NCBI RefSeq assembly: GCF_005869225.1
Contig: NZ_SWFP01000001.1
Coordinates: 1,054,001 to 1,118,000 of the forward strand
DNA length: 64,000 nucleotides
Source: Dyadobacter bucti
GTDB lineage: Bacteria > Bacteroidota > Bacteroidia > Cytophagales > Spirosomataceae
Reading direction: 5' to 3'
Position numbers and translations under genes: made by a program. Shown here piece after piece: positions 25,214 to 34,686 of the stretch. The first letter of the stretch is position 1; each line of letters starts with the position of its first letter. The notes under the pieces were generated by a model. The model saw only the letters and a program-made list of their open reading frames with translations. It did no database searches and was not told the origin of the DNA.

Positions 25214-27535
25214 TTACGATTTTGTGATCGTTTCTTCCAGGTTATAAATCGTTGAAATAACCCGCATCATGGCGGCCAGCGATTTTTTATCAATTTGTTT
25301 TGTCAGAGGATATTCACCGACGCTCAACATTTTGTCTGCTCCTTTCCCCGTAATGGTTTTCAATTCTTTGTCGTAATAAGCAGTTAAAATACCAAGCTCT
25401 TTTTCACTCGGTTTCCGACAAACGATCAGCCTGAACGCCTTTGTAATTTTCTCTTTTGCATCGTTTTTTTCCTGCAACAACTTAGCTGCCAGCACACGGG
25501 ATGCTTCCAGCACCGCAGGGTCGTTCATCATCACCAGCGCTTGCAGAGGGGTATTGGTTTTTAATCTTTTCACCTCACACAGATCCCGGTTACTCGCATC
25601 GAAAATACCCATCGTCGGCGGAGGTACCGTTCTTTTGATCAGGGTGTACATACCTCTTCTGTACAAACTTCCGCCATGGTCCTGATTGTAAACCGAAAGC
25701 AATCCCCTGCCCGACGTCGCGCCTTCCCACAACCCTGCCGGCTGGTAAGGTTTCACACTTGGCCCGCCAATGGTTTTGTTGAGCAGCCCGCTGCTTGCCA
25801 GTACAAGATCTTTGATAAACTCAGCATGAATACGGTAACGCGGGCCGCGGGCAAGCAGGATATTGTCCGGGTCGCGGGCGAGCTTTTCTTTCGGAATAAT
25901 GGCCGACTGCCTGTATGTGGCGGAGGTAACCATTTGTTTCACAAGGCGTTTGATATCCCATCCATGCTCCATAAAATCCACAGCCAGCCAGTCCAGCAGC
26001 GCGGGATGTGACGGAAGTTCGCCCTGCATACCAAAGTCACCTGATGTTTTGACAATACCCCTGCCAAAGAATTCCTGCCACAATATGTTCACATACACGC
26101 GTGACGTCAGCGGGTTCTTTTTGTCAAATAACCATTGAGAAAGTCCCAGTCTGTTTTTCGGATATTTTTTATCAAAAGGCAAAATCGAGCTGGGCGTACC
26201 AGGCTGTACCTCGTCTCCGGGAGCATCGTAAACGCCTCTGTTAAGAATATAGGTTTTGCGAAGCGTATCCAGATCGCCCATTACCGACACAATGAGCTGA
26301 TTGGTATCCGGCTTGTTTACAAAAGTCAGGATGTTTTTCACGTCGTCGTCAGTGATCTCCATCAGAGGCTTTTTAGCATAAGTTTCAGGTCCGCCGATCA
26401 CCGACTCTATGCCCACTTCCTTCACATTATTGAAAAATGCAAACATCTGGTAATACTCCTTTTGTGAAAAAGGATCGTATTTGTGATCGTGACAATGCGC
26501 ACATTCCAGAGTAACACCGAGCAGCCCTTTTCCAAACAGGTCATTGCGGTCTGTTACATACATAATCCGGTATTCTTCCGGGATAACCCCGCCCTCTTCG
26601 GTGATCTTATGGTTCCGGTTGAAACCCGTCGCAAGCAATTGCTCTTTGGTAGAGTTCGGGATCAGGTCGCCTGCAAGCTGCCAGGTGACGAAGTCGTTAT
26701 AGTGCATGTTTTTGTTGAATGCATGGATCACCCAGTCGCGCCATGGCCACTGCGTGCGGTAGCCGTCATCCTGGTAGCCATGCGAATCCGCATAACGTGC
26801 CAGATCCAGCCAGTGTAAAGCCATTTTTTCTCCGTAGGAAGGATTTTTCAGCAGCTTGTCCACCATTTTTTCATAAGCATCTGGACTGTTGTCGGCCATG
26901 AATTCATCCATCATCTGAAGCGTAGGCGGCAAACCGTTCAGGTCCAGACTCAGGCGTTTGAGCAGGCGTTCCTTATCAGCCTCTTCATTGGGTTCAAGGC
27001 CTTTTTGTTCCTGTTTTTCGAGGACGAAATAATCGATCTCATTTTTCGGCCAGTCTTTATTGTCAACAGCCGGCACCTTTGGTTTTTTGGGTGCTGTAAA
27101 TGCCCAGTGCTTTTCGTATTTCGCACCTTGCTTGATCCATTTTTCGATGAGGGTGATCTCGCGCTGGGTCAGTTTAAGATTGGAAGCAGGCGGCGGCATC
27201 AGCAAAGCGGTATCGGGTGACGTGATCCTCAAATATGCTTCCGATCGCTCCGGAAATCCGGCAACCAAAGCGTGAGCCTTTGGATTTTCCTGCAATGCTT
27301 TAAATGCACTTTCGGCCACGTCCAGCCTTAATCCCGCCTCACGTTTATTAGCATCCGGCCCGTGACATGCCAGGCATTTGTCGGACAATATTGGCCGGAT
27401 ATCAAAGTTGTAGCTGACCTCTTCCGGGATCTTTTCTTCAGTCACCTGGGTGGTCGAAACCGTATTGCAAGACTGGATAAAAAAAGCAATTCCGGGAAAG
27501 AAAATATATAAAAAGAAACGTATCTTGAAGCTCAT
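25214..27535 (-). CDS. PSCyt1-DUF1549-DUF1553 surface cytochrome lipoprotein
   Basis: The 773-residue protein starts with a lipoprotein-type signal (Cys23 after FFIQS). A single haem c motif CLACH (54-58) lies in the PSCyt1 domain, which ends with the MPPPASNLKL segment. DUF1549 follows (about 160-370; ERLLKRLSLDLNGLPPT, ECAHCHDHKYDPFSQKEYY, with a further CAHCH), then DUF1553 (about 455-720; LSQWLFDKKNPLTSRVYVN, FGRGIVKTSGDFG). The family was first known from Planctomycetes and is common in Cytophagales. It is the first gene of the leftward unit. The enzymatic role is not established; sugar or polysaccharide breakdown is suspected. Confidence 0.92.
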   Translation of the reverse strand: MSFKIRFFLYIFFPGIAFFIQSCNTVSTTQVTEEKIPEEVSYNFDIRPILSDKCLACHGPDANKREAGLRLDVAESAFKALQENPKAHALVAGFPERSEAYLRITSPDTALLMPPPASNLKLTQREITLIEKWIKQGAKYEKHWAFTAPKKPKVPAVDNKDWPKNEIDYFVLEKQEQKGLEPNEEADKERLLKRLSLDLNGLPPTLQMMDEFMADNSPDAYEKMVDKLLKNPSYGEKMALHWLDLARYADSHGYQDDGYRTQWPWRDWVIHAFNKNMHYNDFVTWQLAGDLIPNSTKEQLLATGFNRNHKITEEGGVIPEEYRIMYVTDRNDLFGKGLLGVTLECAHCHDHKYDPFSQKEYYQMFAFFNNVKEVGIESVIGGPETYAKKPLMEITDDDVKNILTFVNKPDTNQLIVSVMGDLDTLRKTYILNRGVYDAPGDEVQPGTPSSILPFDKKYPKNRLGLSQWLFDKKNPLTSRVYVNILWQEFFGRGIVKTSGDFGMQGELPSHPALLDWLAVDFMEHGWDIKRLVKQMVTSATYRQSAIIPKEKLARDPDNILLARGPRYRIHAEFIKDLVLASSGLLNKTIGGPSVKPYQPAGLWEGATSGRGLLSVYNQDHGGSLYRRGMYTLIKRTVPPPTMGIFDASNRDLCEVKRLKTNTPLQALVMMNDPAVLEASRVLAAKLLQEKNDAKEKITKAFRLIVCRKPSEKELGILTAYYDKELKTITGKGADKMLSVGEYPLTKQIDKKSLAAMMRVISTIYNLEETITKS

Positions 27536-27685
27536 AATGTGGGTCCTGAAATCAGAAATTCATTTATTGATCAATATATTAACTAACTAAAAAAATCTAC
27601 ATTTATTGAGACAATATTTACATTCTTCTTTTGACAACTGTCCTGCGGTATACTGTTCCGCTCTTAAAATTCAACTCCTAACATT

Positions 27686-28333
27686 ATGAAGCAAAGCGTT
27701 TTTTTAACCATTTTACTGATCCCGACCTTGCTTGCTTCATTCGCTCAGGGGAAAATCGGTTTGTTTGAAAAAAACACTGATGTTGGTAATCCGAAATTGA
27801 CTGGCTCGTCGGTTTATAATGCCGCAAAAAAAGAATACACCCTGAGAGGCTCAGGCTATAACATCTGGTTTGAACGTGACGAATTCCAGTATCTCTTCAA
27901 ACACATTACCGGCGATTTTACGGTTACCGCCGATTTTGAGCTCGTCGGGGCTGGGAAAGATCCGCACAGAAAAGTAGGCTGGATGGTGCGGGAATCCCTG
28001 GACGACAATGCATCCCATTTGAGCGCCGTAGTACATGGCGACGGACTGACCGTATTACAGTGGAGGGTTGCCAAAGGAGATAAGATGCGGGATCCCGAAG
28101 ATGAAATTTTCAGTAAAGAAAAGCAGGCCCATACTGTTCAAATTGAACGGAAAGGAAAAAATTATACCATGCGCGTAGCCGCCAAAGGTGCTCCTTTGCA
28201 GGAGGTCGGATCACATGTAATGAGCAATTTAACGGACCAGGTAATGGTTGGTCTATACATTTGCTCACACAATCCGGATGTGATCGAAGAAGCAAAAGTC
28301 CGCAATGTGCGCATTGTTCAGGCTAGGAAATAA
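27686..28333 (+). CDS. Secreted DUF1349-like (concanavalin-type) protein
   Basis: The 215-residue product has a signal peptide (MKQSVFLTILLIPTLLASFAQG). The body resembles the DUF1349/LamG-like jelly roll: FLFKHITGDFTVTADFELVG pattern (here YLFKHITGDFTV), KVGWMVRESLDD, SHLSAVVHGDGLTVLQWR, and a C-terminal VGLYICSHNPDVIEEAKVRNV strand. Such domains bind carbohydrate or sit beside sugar-active enzymes. It is divergent from the cytochrome unit at 27535, about 150 bases away, which suggests a shared regulatory region and possibly a shared substrate. No catalytic residues can be named. Confidence 0.75.
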   Translation: MKQSVFLTILLIPTLLASFAQGKIGLFEKNTDVGNPKLTGSSVYNAAKKEYTLRGSGYNIWFERDEFQYLFKHITGDFTVTADFELVGAGKDPHRKVGWMVRESLDDNASHLSAVVHGDGLTVLQWRVAKGDKMRDPEDEIFSKEKQAHTVQIERKGKNYTMRVAAKGAPLQEVGSHVMSNLTDQVMVGLYICSHNPDVIEEAKVRNVRIVQARK

Positions 28334-28378
28334 GACTGGCGTTTCGGTTATGGCTAAAAAAATTACAGATTAAGCTTT

Positions 28379-29863
28379 ATGCGGAAACTCAGAAACCTGG
28401 TTCTTGTCCTGGTTCCACTTTTGATTTTAGTTCTCTGGTTCCTTCTGAAAGTACATCAGTTCCAATCATTTGAAGTGAATTTTTCCGACGGGCTCATCGC
28501 TTTGCAGCTGAGCCGCGGCTGGCTGGAAGGCCGTCCGTTTTTGTATGACAATTATTTCGGTTTTCACAGCCGGATACACAATTATTACATTCTGCCGCTG
28601 ACCGGATTTGTTACACGTTCTACCGGTATTTATGGTTTTTTTATTCTATATATCGGTCTGCTGGCTTTGCTGCTGGCCAATATTTTTTTGTGGCTTAAAA
28701 AATACCGAAGCAACCGGGGGCAGCACTGGCTTTCACTACTTGCTTTTATCATCGGGCCGTTTACTTTTTTTGTTTATCTTGATCTTTACGGCTGGCATCC
28801 GGAGCAATATTTCTTCCCGTTAACCGGCCTTCTGGCCTTTAACCTCGCGCGCCGTCAGTGGATATGGTCCGTTCTGCTGATCATCCTCATTTATTCAATA
28901 AAAGAAACTTCCGCAGTGCTGCTTTGCGGCCTGCTGCTGTTTGCTTCCACGACGGACCTGGTTTTGAAAAACCCGAAAGCAACCTGGCTCAAACTCCTGT
29001 TCAATACACGCAACATAGTTATAGTCCTGATCTGCCTGCTGTTATTCGGAGCAGGAATGTATTTACTTTCTTATGTGAACGGGCAGGAATCCGACAGGGT
29101 AAACCAGGCCTTTGACCATGTCCGGCAATCCGGCTCGGCGATCCGGTTTGCTATCTATTTGACAGAGTTTTTGATAGCCGCAACGATTTTTTTCATGATC
29201 GGCGCAATCCTGTTTTTCCCGTGGTTGCAAAAAGTACCGCGGCAAGGATTGATCTGGGCGGTGCTTGGCGGCTATTTCCTGGTTTTGTGTTTTGTTTTCT
29301 TTGTTGAAGGATTGTTATACTACCCACAGTTTTACATGAGCCTGCCCTACCCTCCGCGAGCGGGCGGCTTATGGGCTTTTTTATGCGGCTGCTATATATT
29401 TCTGCTGGTAAGGAGTATTGAGTACCAAAACAATGTAAAATCTGACAACTCCTACAAATACCTATTATCGAGCCTTGTTTTTCAACTTGCCGCCTACCCT
29501 TTCCTGATCTCTCATGAGGCGGCCGTTTACAATATGGACAAGGTTGGCAGAGGGATATTTTCATTTTTCACCCCCCATCCGGACCCCAATGTGCAACAAC
29601 TTGCGGAGCTTGCAGATAAACTTCCGGAAGGGTCACAGGTTATCGCACCTTACAAATATCTGCCTGTTTTTCAGCGCGTATATGCATCGGAGTGGAAGCA
29701 CAGGCACCTTGTTCTGGGGCGCCCGGCCATTTACATTTTTGAAAAATCATCGCTCAGGAATTCAAGCGAGTACACCCTCCCTGAAAAGGGCTATCTAATC
29801 ATACCCAATCACAATCTATTAATTCTATCAGATTCGACATGGAATATCCGGCAACCAAACTAA
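28379..29863 (+). CDS. Polytopic membrane protein, DUF2079/glycosyltransferase-39-like
   Basis: The 494-residue protein has about ten transmembrane segments, beginning with LVLVLVPLLILVLWFLL. The first loop FSDGLIALQLSRGWLEGRPF and the DLYGWHPEQYFFPLTGLLAF segment are typical of DUF2079 proteins, which belong to the GT-C fold of lipid-linked sugar transferases. A C-terminal soluble part (about 395-494) includes LADKLPEGSQVIAPYKYLP, as in that family. It likely transfers a sugar from a polyprenyl carrier in the membrane. The next gene overlaps it by 25 bases, so they are translationally linked. Confidence 0.75.
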   Translation: MRKLRNLVLVLVPLLILVLWFLLKVHQFQSFEVNFSDGLIALQLSRGWLEGRPFLYDNYFGFHSRIHNYYILPLTGFVTRSTGIYGFFILYIGLLALLLANIFLWLKKYRSNRGQHWLSLLAFIIGPFTFFVYLDLYGWHPEQYFFPLTGLLAFNLARRQWIWSVLLIILIYSIKETSAVLLCGLLLFASTTDLVLKNPKATWLKLLFNTRNIVIVLICLLLFGAGMYLLSYVNGQESDRVNQAFDHVRQSGSAIRFAIYLTEFLIAATIFFMIGAILFFPWLQKVPRQGLIWAVLGGYFLVLCFVFFVEGLLYYPQFYMSLPYPPRAGGLWAFLCGCYIFLLVRSIEYQNNVKSDNSYKYLLSSLVFQLAAYPFLISHEAAVYNMDKVGRGIFSFFTPHPDPNVQQLAELADKLPEGSQVIAPYKYLPVFQRVYASEWKHRHLVLGRPAIYIFEKSSLRNSSEYTLPEKGYLIIPNHNLLILSDSTWNIRQPN

Positions 29864-31242
29864 GCGGCGAAGAGCGGGAAAAATGGATCAGAAAAAATGC
29901 ATATTACTACAAAAATCAGATCAGGTATCTGAAATTCATCATTCCTGAACAGGCTTCCGTTCTGCAGATCGGATGCGGTACTGGCTTTCTGCTCGACGCT
30001 CTTCAACCCGCCCGGGGTGTAGGGATCGACAGTTCGGAATCATTCATTGCTTACGCGCGGGAAAGACGAGATAAGCACCGTTTCTTTGCGATGGATGCCG
30101 AAGACTTCCGACTGGACGAGACATTTGATTTCATCCTTCTGAGCGATAGTGTCGGCGACTTTATGGATGTGCAGAAGGTTTTTTCCCAAATGCAAAGGGC
30201 ATGTACCCCCCAAACCCGGATCGTGATTGTTTCAACGAATTTTTTATGGCTGCCTGCGCTAAACCTTGGAGAAATCATAAGGCTAAAAATGCCAAAAAAA
30301 CGTCAGAACTGGCTGGATAAGAGCGATATTGTCAACTTGCTTGAATTGTCTGGTTTTGAAGTCGTCGCCAGTACCCGTAAAATCCTTTTTCCCAGGTACA
30401 TTCCTTTCATTTCTGCTTTTCTCAACAGGTTTGTCGGCAACCTGCCGTTGATCAATCAGCTCTGCCTGATCAACTGTCTGGTGGCAAGAAGCCTGGTGAC
30501 GCCGGAAAAACCGGTAAATGAGAGTTCGGTCAGTGTGATCGTCCCTGCCCGAAATGAAAAGGGCAATATCGAATCACTTGTCCAGAGGCTCCCGAGAATG
30601 GGAAAACACACCGAAATTATATTCATCGAAGGTAATTCGCGGGACGATACCTGGCATGAAATACAGCGGATCGGGGCCATGTACCAGGGCAAGCGCGACA
30701 TTAAATGGGCGCAGCAGGACGGGAGCGGAAAAGGCGATGCAGTCAGAAAAGGCTTCCAGATGGCTACGGGCGACATTCTGATGATCCTGGATGCAGATAT
30801 GACAGTACCACCGGAAGAGCTCCCCAAATTTTACGCAGCAATCAATAGCGGGAAAGGTGAATACATCAACGGTACCAGGCTGGTATATCCGATGGAAAAT
30901 GAAGCCATGCAAACTTTGAACCTAATAGGCAACAAGTTCTTCAGCATGGTTTTTACGTGGCTGCTTGCCCAGCCCTTGAAAGACACCCTTTGCGGCACAA
31001 AAGTGCTGAGCCGGGAGAATTACAAAAAGCTCGCTGCAAATCGTTACTATTTCGGTGACTTTGATCCGTTTGGCGACTTTGATCTCCTGTTTGGCGCCGC
31101 GAAGCTTCACCTTAAATTTATTGAAGTTCCCATCCGCTACAAAGCGAGGACGTACGGTGAGACCAATATTTCCCGCTTCCGGCATGGCTGGCTTTTACTG
31201 AAAATGACCTTTTTTGCTTTGAGTAAAATCAAATTCATATAA
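29839..31242 (+). CDS. Fusion of SAM methyltransferase and family 2 glycosyltransferase
   Basis: The 467-residue protein joins two enzymes. Residues about 35-205 are a class I methyltransferase: VLQIGCGTGFLLDAL (motif I near 41-55), GVGIDSSESFIAYARE, DETFDFILLSDSVGDF. Residues about 228-467 are a GT2 glycosyltransferase: SVSVIVPARNEKGNIESL, the acidic motif MILDADMTV, LCGTKVLSR, and a RYKARTYGETNISR end as in dolichyl-phosphate-mannose-synthase-like enzymes. It overlaps the preceding membrane-protein gene by 25 bases. The pair probably modifies a lipid-linked sugar or cell-surface glycan. Acceptors are unknown. Confidence 0.88.
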   Translation: MEYPATKLSGEEREKWIRKNAYYYKNQIRYLKFIIPEQASVLQIGCGTGFLLDALQPARGVGIDSSESFIAYARERRDKHRFFAMDAEDFRLDETFDFILLSDSVGDFMDVQKVFSQMQRACTPQTRIVIVSTNFLWLPALNLGEIIRLKMPKKRQNWLDKSDIVNLLELSGFEVVASTRKILFPRYIPFISAFLNRFVGNLPLINQLCLINCLVARSLVTPEKPVNESSVSVIVPARNEKGNIESLVQRLPRMGKHTEIIFIEGNSRDDTWHEIQRIGAMYQGKRDIKWAQQDGSGKGDAVRKGFQMATGDILMILDADMTVPPEELPKFYAAINSGKGEYINGTRLVYPMENEAMQTLNLIGNKFFSMVFTWLLAQPLKDTLCGTKVLSRENYKKLAANRYYFGDFDPFGDFDLLFGAAKLHLKFIEVPIRYKARTYGETNISRFRHGWLLLKMTFFALSKIKFI

Positions 31243-31373
31243 AACTGAAAAGACCGGCAGCGGTGCATAAGTTATGTAAAGAAGCCCCGTAAGTTGAAAA
31301 TTGTGTCGTATTTTGGCAGAATATTAGCAAAGCATGACGGAAACCAAACTCCTGATCGCTAAAAAAATGCAAG

Positions 31374-31982
31374 ATGGGACTCAGAACTTACATACGTGAC
31401 AATTTTATCGCAGATATAAAACCCTATAAGCCAGCAAAGCTCAGCAAACCGGAGCAAATGCTGGATATTGTTTCCGCCTGGAAAGGACTGGAACTGATCA
31501 TAGAAGATATCATCGAAAAATTCGGACTCGAACGTAAAAGCTGTATTGAGTTCGGGGTGGAATTCGGGTATTCTGCGGTAGTTTTTTCCAATTTTTTCGA
31601 TTCCGTAACGGGCGTGGATACTTTTGAAGGTGACGTGCATACGGCGAATAAAAATCAGCACTACGAAGAAACCAGCAAAAGGCTGACGGCCTACAAAAAC
31701 ATTGAACTGGTAAAATCAAATTATAAGGACTGGATCAAAAAAGACCAGAAACGATACAATCTCGCTCACGTGGATATCGTCCATCACTATGAAGAAACTT
31801 ATGAATGCGGGCTTTGGGCCGCGCAGCATAGCGACTGCACTATCTTTCATGATACTGAAAGTTTCCCGGAAGTGCGGCGGGCGGTGAAAGATGTAGCCCG
31901 CAAAACCGGTCAGAAGCTGTACAATTATCCGCTTCATTACGGTCTCGGCATATTGGTAGACACGAATTCTATCCGTAAATAA
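31374..31982 (+). CDS. Class I SAM-dependent methyltransferase-like protein
   Basis: The 202-residue protein has a Rossmann methyltransferase core: motif I CIEFGVEFGYSAVVFSNFF near 52-70, the motif II acid in VTGVDTFEGD (75-84), and LAHVDIVHHYEETYECG where many Methyltransf_24 members have the HIDxxHxYE pattern. The DTESFPEVRRAV segment follows. It lies 131 bases after the methyltransferase-glycosyltransferase fusion on the same strand and may belong to the same surface-glycan set. Substrate unknown. Confidence 0.78.
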   Translation: MGLRTYIRDNFIADIKPYKPAKLSKPEQMLDIVSAWKGLELIIEDIIEKFGLERKSCIEFGVEFGYSAVVFSNFFDSVTGVDTFEGDVHTANKNQHYEETSKRLTAYKNIELVKSNYKDWIKKDQKRYNLAHVDIVHHYEETYECGLWAAQHSDCTIFHDTESFPEVRRAVKDVARKTGQKLYNYPLHYGLGILVDTNSIRK

Positions 31983-31996
31983 CTTTTGGAAAACTA

Positions 31997-33229
31997 TTAA
32001 AGCAGGACAGAAATTTCTTCCTCGACATTCGCTTTGGAAGCTCTGTGCCGCACAGCCGCGCTGCCTGTGAAAAGGATTATCAGTCCGCCAATAGAACATG
32101 CAGCCATCATTCCAACCATCGGCATGGCTGTATTGTTATGTAAAAAACTTACGATGGCGGAAATGATAGCGCCCGCACCCATCCGCCAGCTTCCCATCAG
32201 TGCAGAAGCACTTCCGGTATGTTTTCTGAACGGTGCGAGCGAAAGTGCGGAAGTATTAGGACCAGTGAGCCCCTGTCCTGTAAGAAAAATAAACATCATC
32301 CCGATCAAACTGTACAGATTATACCAGTTGTTCCAGACACCTACGATCAGCAAAAAGCCTAATGCACTCTGATATAAAAGCGTCACTTTGATGATCTCTT
32401 CGCTTTTGTATTTTTTCAAAAGAAAGTGGTTGAGCTGCGTCGAACCGATCATGGCAAAGGCCAGAAATGCGAATATCCATCCGTATTGCTGCTCAGTAAC
32501 ATGGTATATATTCATGAACACGTCCGAAGACCCTGCGATATAAGCAAAAGGTGCGGCAGTGGCCAGTCCGCCAGCCAAAGTATAGATCAGAAACTGAGGT
32601 TGTTTGATCACAGTGGCATAACCATTGATCACAGCTTTCGGACGAAGCGAAACGGACTCGTCCGCCTGCTTTCCGGTAGGCAGGAAGAAATAAATAGCGG
32701 CGATGATCAACATGCCGATACCTGCCAGGATTATAAAAATCCATGACCAATTGATAGCAGCAGTAACATAACCTCCAACAGTTGGCGCGATCATGGGAGA
32801 AACCGCGATCACCAAGGTAATGGTTGAAAACACTTCGGCTCTTTTGTTCGCCGGAAATAAATCACTTACCAAAGCCTGGGAAGCAACGAGTCCCACACAA
32901 CCACCCATTGCCTGAAGAAAACGCATGGCAATCAGCGAGTCCACTGAATCCGTAAGTGCACAACCCAGCGATGCAATCACATATAAGATTAACCCACCAA
33001 ACAACGGTGCTTTTCTCCCGAAACGATCCAGCAGTGGCCCGTACAACATCTGGCCCAGGCTGATCCCGATCAGGTAACTTGTGAGGGATAACTGAACTTT
33101 ATCTATTGTGGTATTAAGATCCGTAGCGATCCGTGGAAAGCCCGGCAAGTACATGTCAATAGAAAAGGGACTAATTGTAGCAAGCGCTCCCAGGATCAGG
33201 ATAAGAAAAGAATATTGTTTTAAACTCAT
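31997..33229 (-). CDS. Bcr/CflA-family multidrug MFS exporter
   Basis: The 410-residue protein has twelve predicted membrane helices. The drug/H+ antiporter motif A is GPLLDRFGRKAPLFGG (about 64-79), after SLGQMLY, and the family N-terminal signature SPFSIDMYLPGFPRIA is present near 20-35. Bcr/CflA proteins export bicyclomycin, chloramphenicol, sulphonamides or cysteine using the proton gradient. Convergent with the methyltransferase gene (14 bases apart). The real substrate cannot be read from sequence. Confidence 0.93.
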   Translation of the reverse strand: MSLKQYSFLILILGALATISPFSIDMYLPGFPRIATDLNTTIDKVQLSLTSYLIGISLGQMLYGPLLDRFGRKAPLFGGLILYVIASLGCALTDSVDSLIAMRFLQAMGGCVGLVASQALVSDLFPANKRAEVFSTITLVIAVSPMIAPTVGGYVTAAINWSWIFIILAGIGMLIIAAIYFFLPTGKQADESVSLRPKAVINGYATVIKQPQFLIYTLAGGLATAAPFAYIAGSSDVFMNIYHVTEQQYGWIFAFLAFAMIGSTQLNHFLLKKYKSEEIIKVTLLYQSALGFLLIVGVWNNWYNLYSLIGMMFIFLTGQGLTGPNTSALSLAPFRKHTGSASALMGSWRMGAGAIISAIVSFLHNNTAMPMVGMMAACSIGGLIILFTGSAAVRHRASKANVEEEISVLL

Positions 33230-33449
33230 GTATGTAACAAAACGTATTACCAGATTAACCGGAGAAGAACGTCTTTAAGTTCCTCTCTTTCAATAAGTAC
33301 AATAAATTCGTTAATAGTGAATATCTTTTGAAAAACCCTGGCAGATTTGTCTTTTTCCGTTTTTGGCCTGCTTTTTGTGACCTATCATTTAAATAGTAAT
33401 TTACAAATCAAGAACTTATTAATTCCATCATCTGTCCAATCTGTCCAAC

Positions 33450-34307
33450 ATGAGAACAATCTTTCTTTTGCTAACCGCTTTTATGTTAAACCTTTATCTG
33501 CCGAAGAAACAGGAACCGGCTGCTATCCCTGTTTGTCACACACCGGCGACGACATCTTTGAATGAAATGGCCGGGCTTGCCGCCAACGCGTCTTTTGTGG
33601 AGCTGCATGAAAATCCGCTTACATTCATTTATCAGGGAGCCGGCGAAATGGTTACTTTTCCCACTCCGGACGGCAAAACAGCATCAGGTTTTTTACTAAA
33701 ATCCGCGAAGAAGTCGGACAAGTGGCTTTTTGTTTATCAGGAATTCTGGGGCTTGAACGACTACATCAAGCAAGAGGCAGCCAAACTTCATAAAGACCTG
33801 GGCGACGTGAATGTGCTTGCTCTGGACATGTATGATGGAAAAGTTGCGACTGTCCGGGAAGAGGCCGCGAAGCTGATGCAAAGCGCACCGGCGGACAGGC
33901 TTTCGGCCATTTCCAGGGGAGGGATCAGCTATGCGGGCAAGAATGCTAAAATAGCCAGCATTGGCTGGTGTTTCGGTGGAATGCTTTCATTGCAGAATGC
34001 TATCCTGGGTGGCAAGCAAACTGTCGGCTGCGTGATGTACTATGGCCGTCCGGAGCAGGATGTGGAAAAATTAAAAACCCTGAATACAGATGTGCTGGGG
34101 ATTTTCGGAAGCCAGGACCAGGGGATCAATCCTGAAATGGTTGCCAAATTTGAAGAAAACATGAAAGCTGCCGGGAAGAAAGTGACCATCAAAATGTATG
34201 ATGCAGTGCACGCTTTTGCAAATCCAAGTAATGCCAAATACGATGCCGTGGCCGCAGCTGATGCATATAAACATGCATTGGAATATCTCAAAAAGAAATT
34301 CAGCTGA
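33450..34307 (+). CDS. Dienelactone hydrolase-family protein, probably exported
   Basis: The 285-residue protein has an N-terminal hydrophobic segment (MRTIFLLLTAFMLNLYL) acting as a signal or anchor. The dienelactone hydrolase triad is complete: nucleophile Cys174 in GWCFGG, Asp223 in GSQDQG, and His254 in VHAFANPS, with Glu98 in YQEFWGLN, the residue that activates the cysteine. Length is about 40 residues more than cytoplasmic members because of the leader. It hydrolyses lactones or related esters. It is divergent from the MFS gene with 220 bases between. Confidence 0.9.
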   Translation: MRTIFLLLTAFMLNLYLPKKQEPAAIPVCHTPATTSLNEMAGLAANASFVELHENPLTFIYQGAGEMVTFPTPDGKTASGFLLKSAKKSDKWLFVYQEFWGLNDYIKQEAAKLHKDLGDVNVLALDMYDGKVATVREEAAKLMQSAPADRLSAISRGGISYAGKNAKIASIGWCFGGMLSLQNAILGGKQTVGCVMYYGRPEQDVEKLKTLNTDVLGIFGSQDQGINPEMVAKFEENMKAAGKKVTIKMYDAVHAFANPSNAKYDAVAAADAYKHALEYLKKKFS

Positions 34308-34324
34308 TCTTTGTTGATCGGCAA

Positions 34325-34356
34325 CAAAAAAAACCCGGCATTGACTAGCCGGGGTT
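34325..34356 (-). terminator. Terminator flanking the Ala/Lys-rich protein gene
   Basis: CCCGGC (34334-34339) pairs with GCCGGG (34348-34353), extended by two A-T pairs across a mismatch. The A-run 34325-34333 gives U residues on the minus strand, placing it downstream of the gene ending at 34387. Confidence 0.65.
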
Positions 34357-34386
34357 GTACTATTCATTCATTATGCCTTGCGGCCA

Positions 34387-34686
34387 TTAATCATCTGCTT
34401 TTTTCTTCAGGTCTTTGGCCTCTTTCTTAGTAGCGTCGTAAGCCTTTTCCGCTCCTTTTTCTACCTTCTTAGCTCCTTTTTTAGCACCGTCCGCGACTTT
34501 CTCAGCCCCTTCCTCGGTTTTTTCACCAACCGCCTTTGCGTCCTTTTTCATTTCCTTGCGAGCTTTTCTGGCCTCAGATTTCGTTTCGGATACTGCCTTT
34601 TCGGTTTTTGTCTGCGAAGCGTCCTGCGCTTTAACAGCCACAACTGATAATCCTATCATTGCGGCTAACATCAGTACTTTTTTCAT
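34387..34686 (-). CDS. Secreted Ala/Lys/Glu-rich repetitive helical protein
   Basis: Starting at the ATG 34686 gives 99 residues with a signal peptide (MKKVLMLAAMIGLSVVAVKA); the open frame upstream of it has no support. The mature part is made of K/E/A-rich amphipathic repeats (KKGAKKVEKGAEKAYDATKK, DAKAVGEKTEEGAEKVADGA) with a period near 11, like LEA or apolipoprotein-type helices. It has no cysteine. Such periplasmic or surface proteins are often stress-related or structural, but nothing specific is shown. A terminator follows. Confidence 0.72.
   Translation of the reverse strand: MKKVLMLAAMIGLSVVAVKAQDASQTKTEKAVSETKSEARKARKEMKKDAKAVGEKTEEGAEKVADGAKKGAKKVEKGAEKAYDATKKEAKDLKKKADD

Noticed and set aside
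31334..31399. Short open frame ahead of the methyltransferase gene, 21 codons
   Set aside because: It overlaps the next start in another frame and has no supporting motif; a leader-peptide role cannot be shown.
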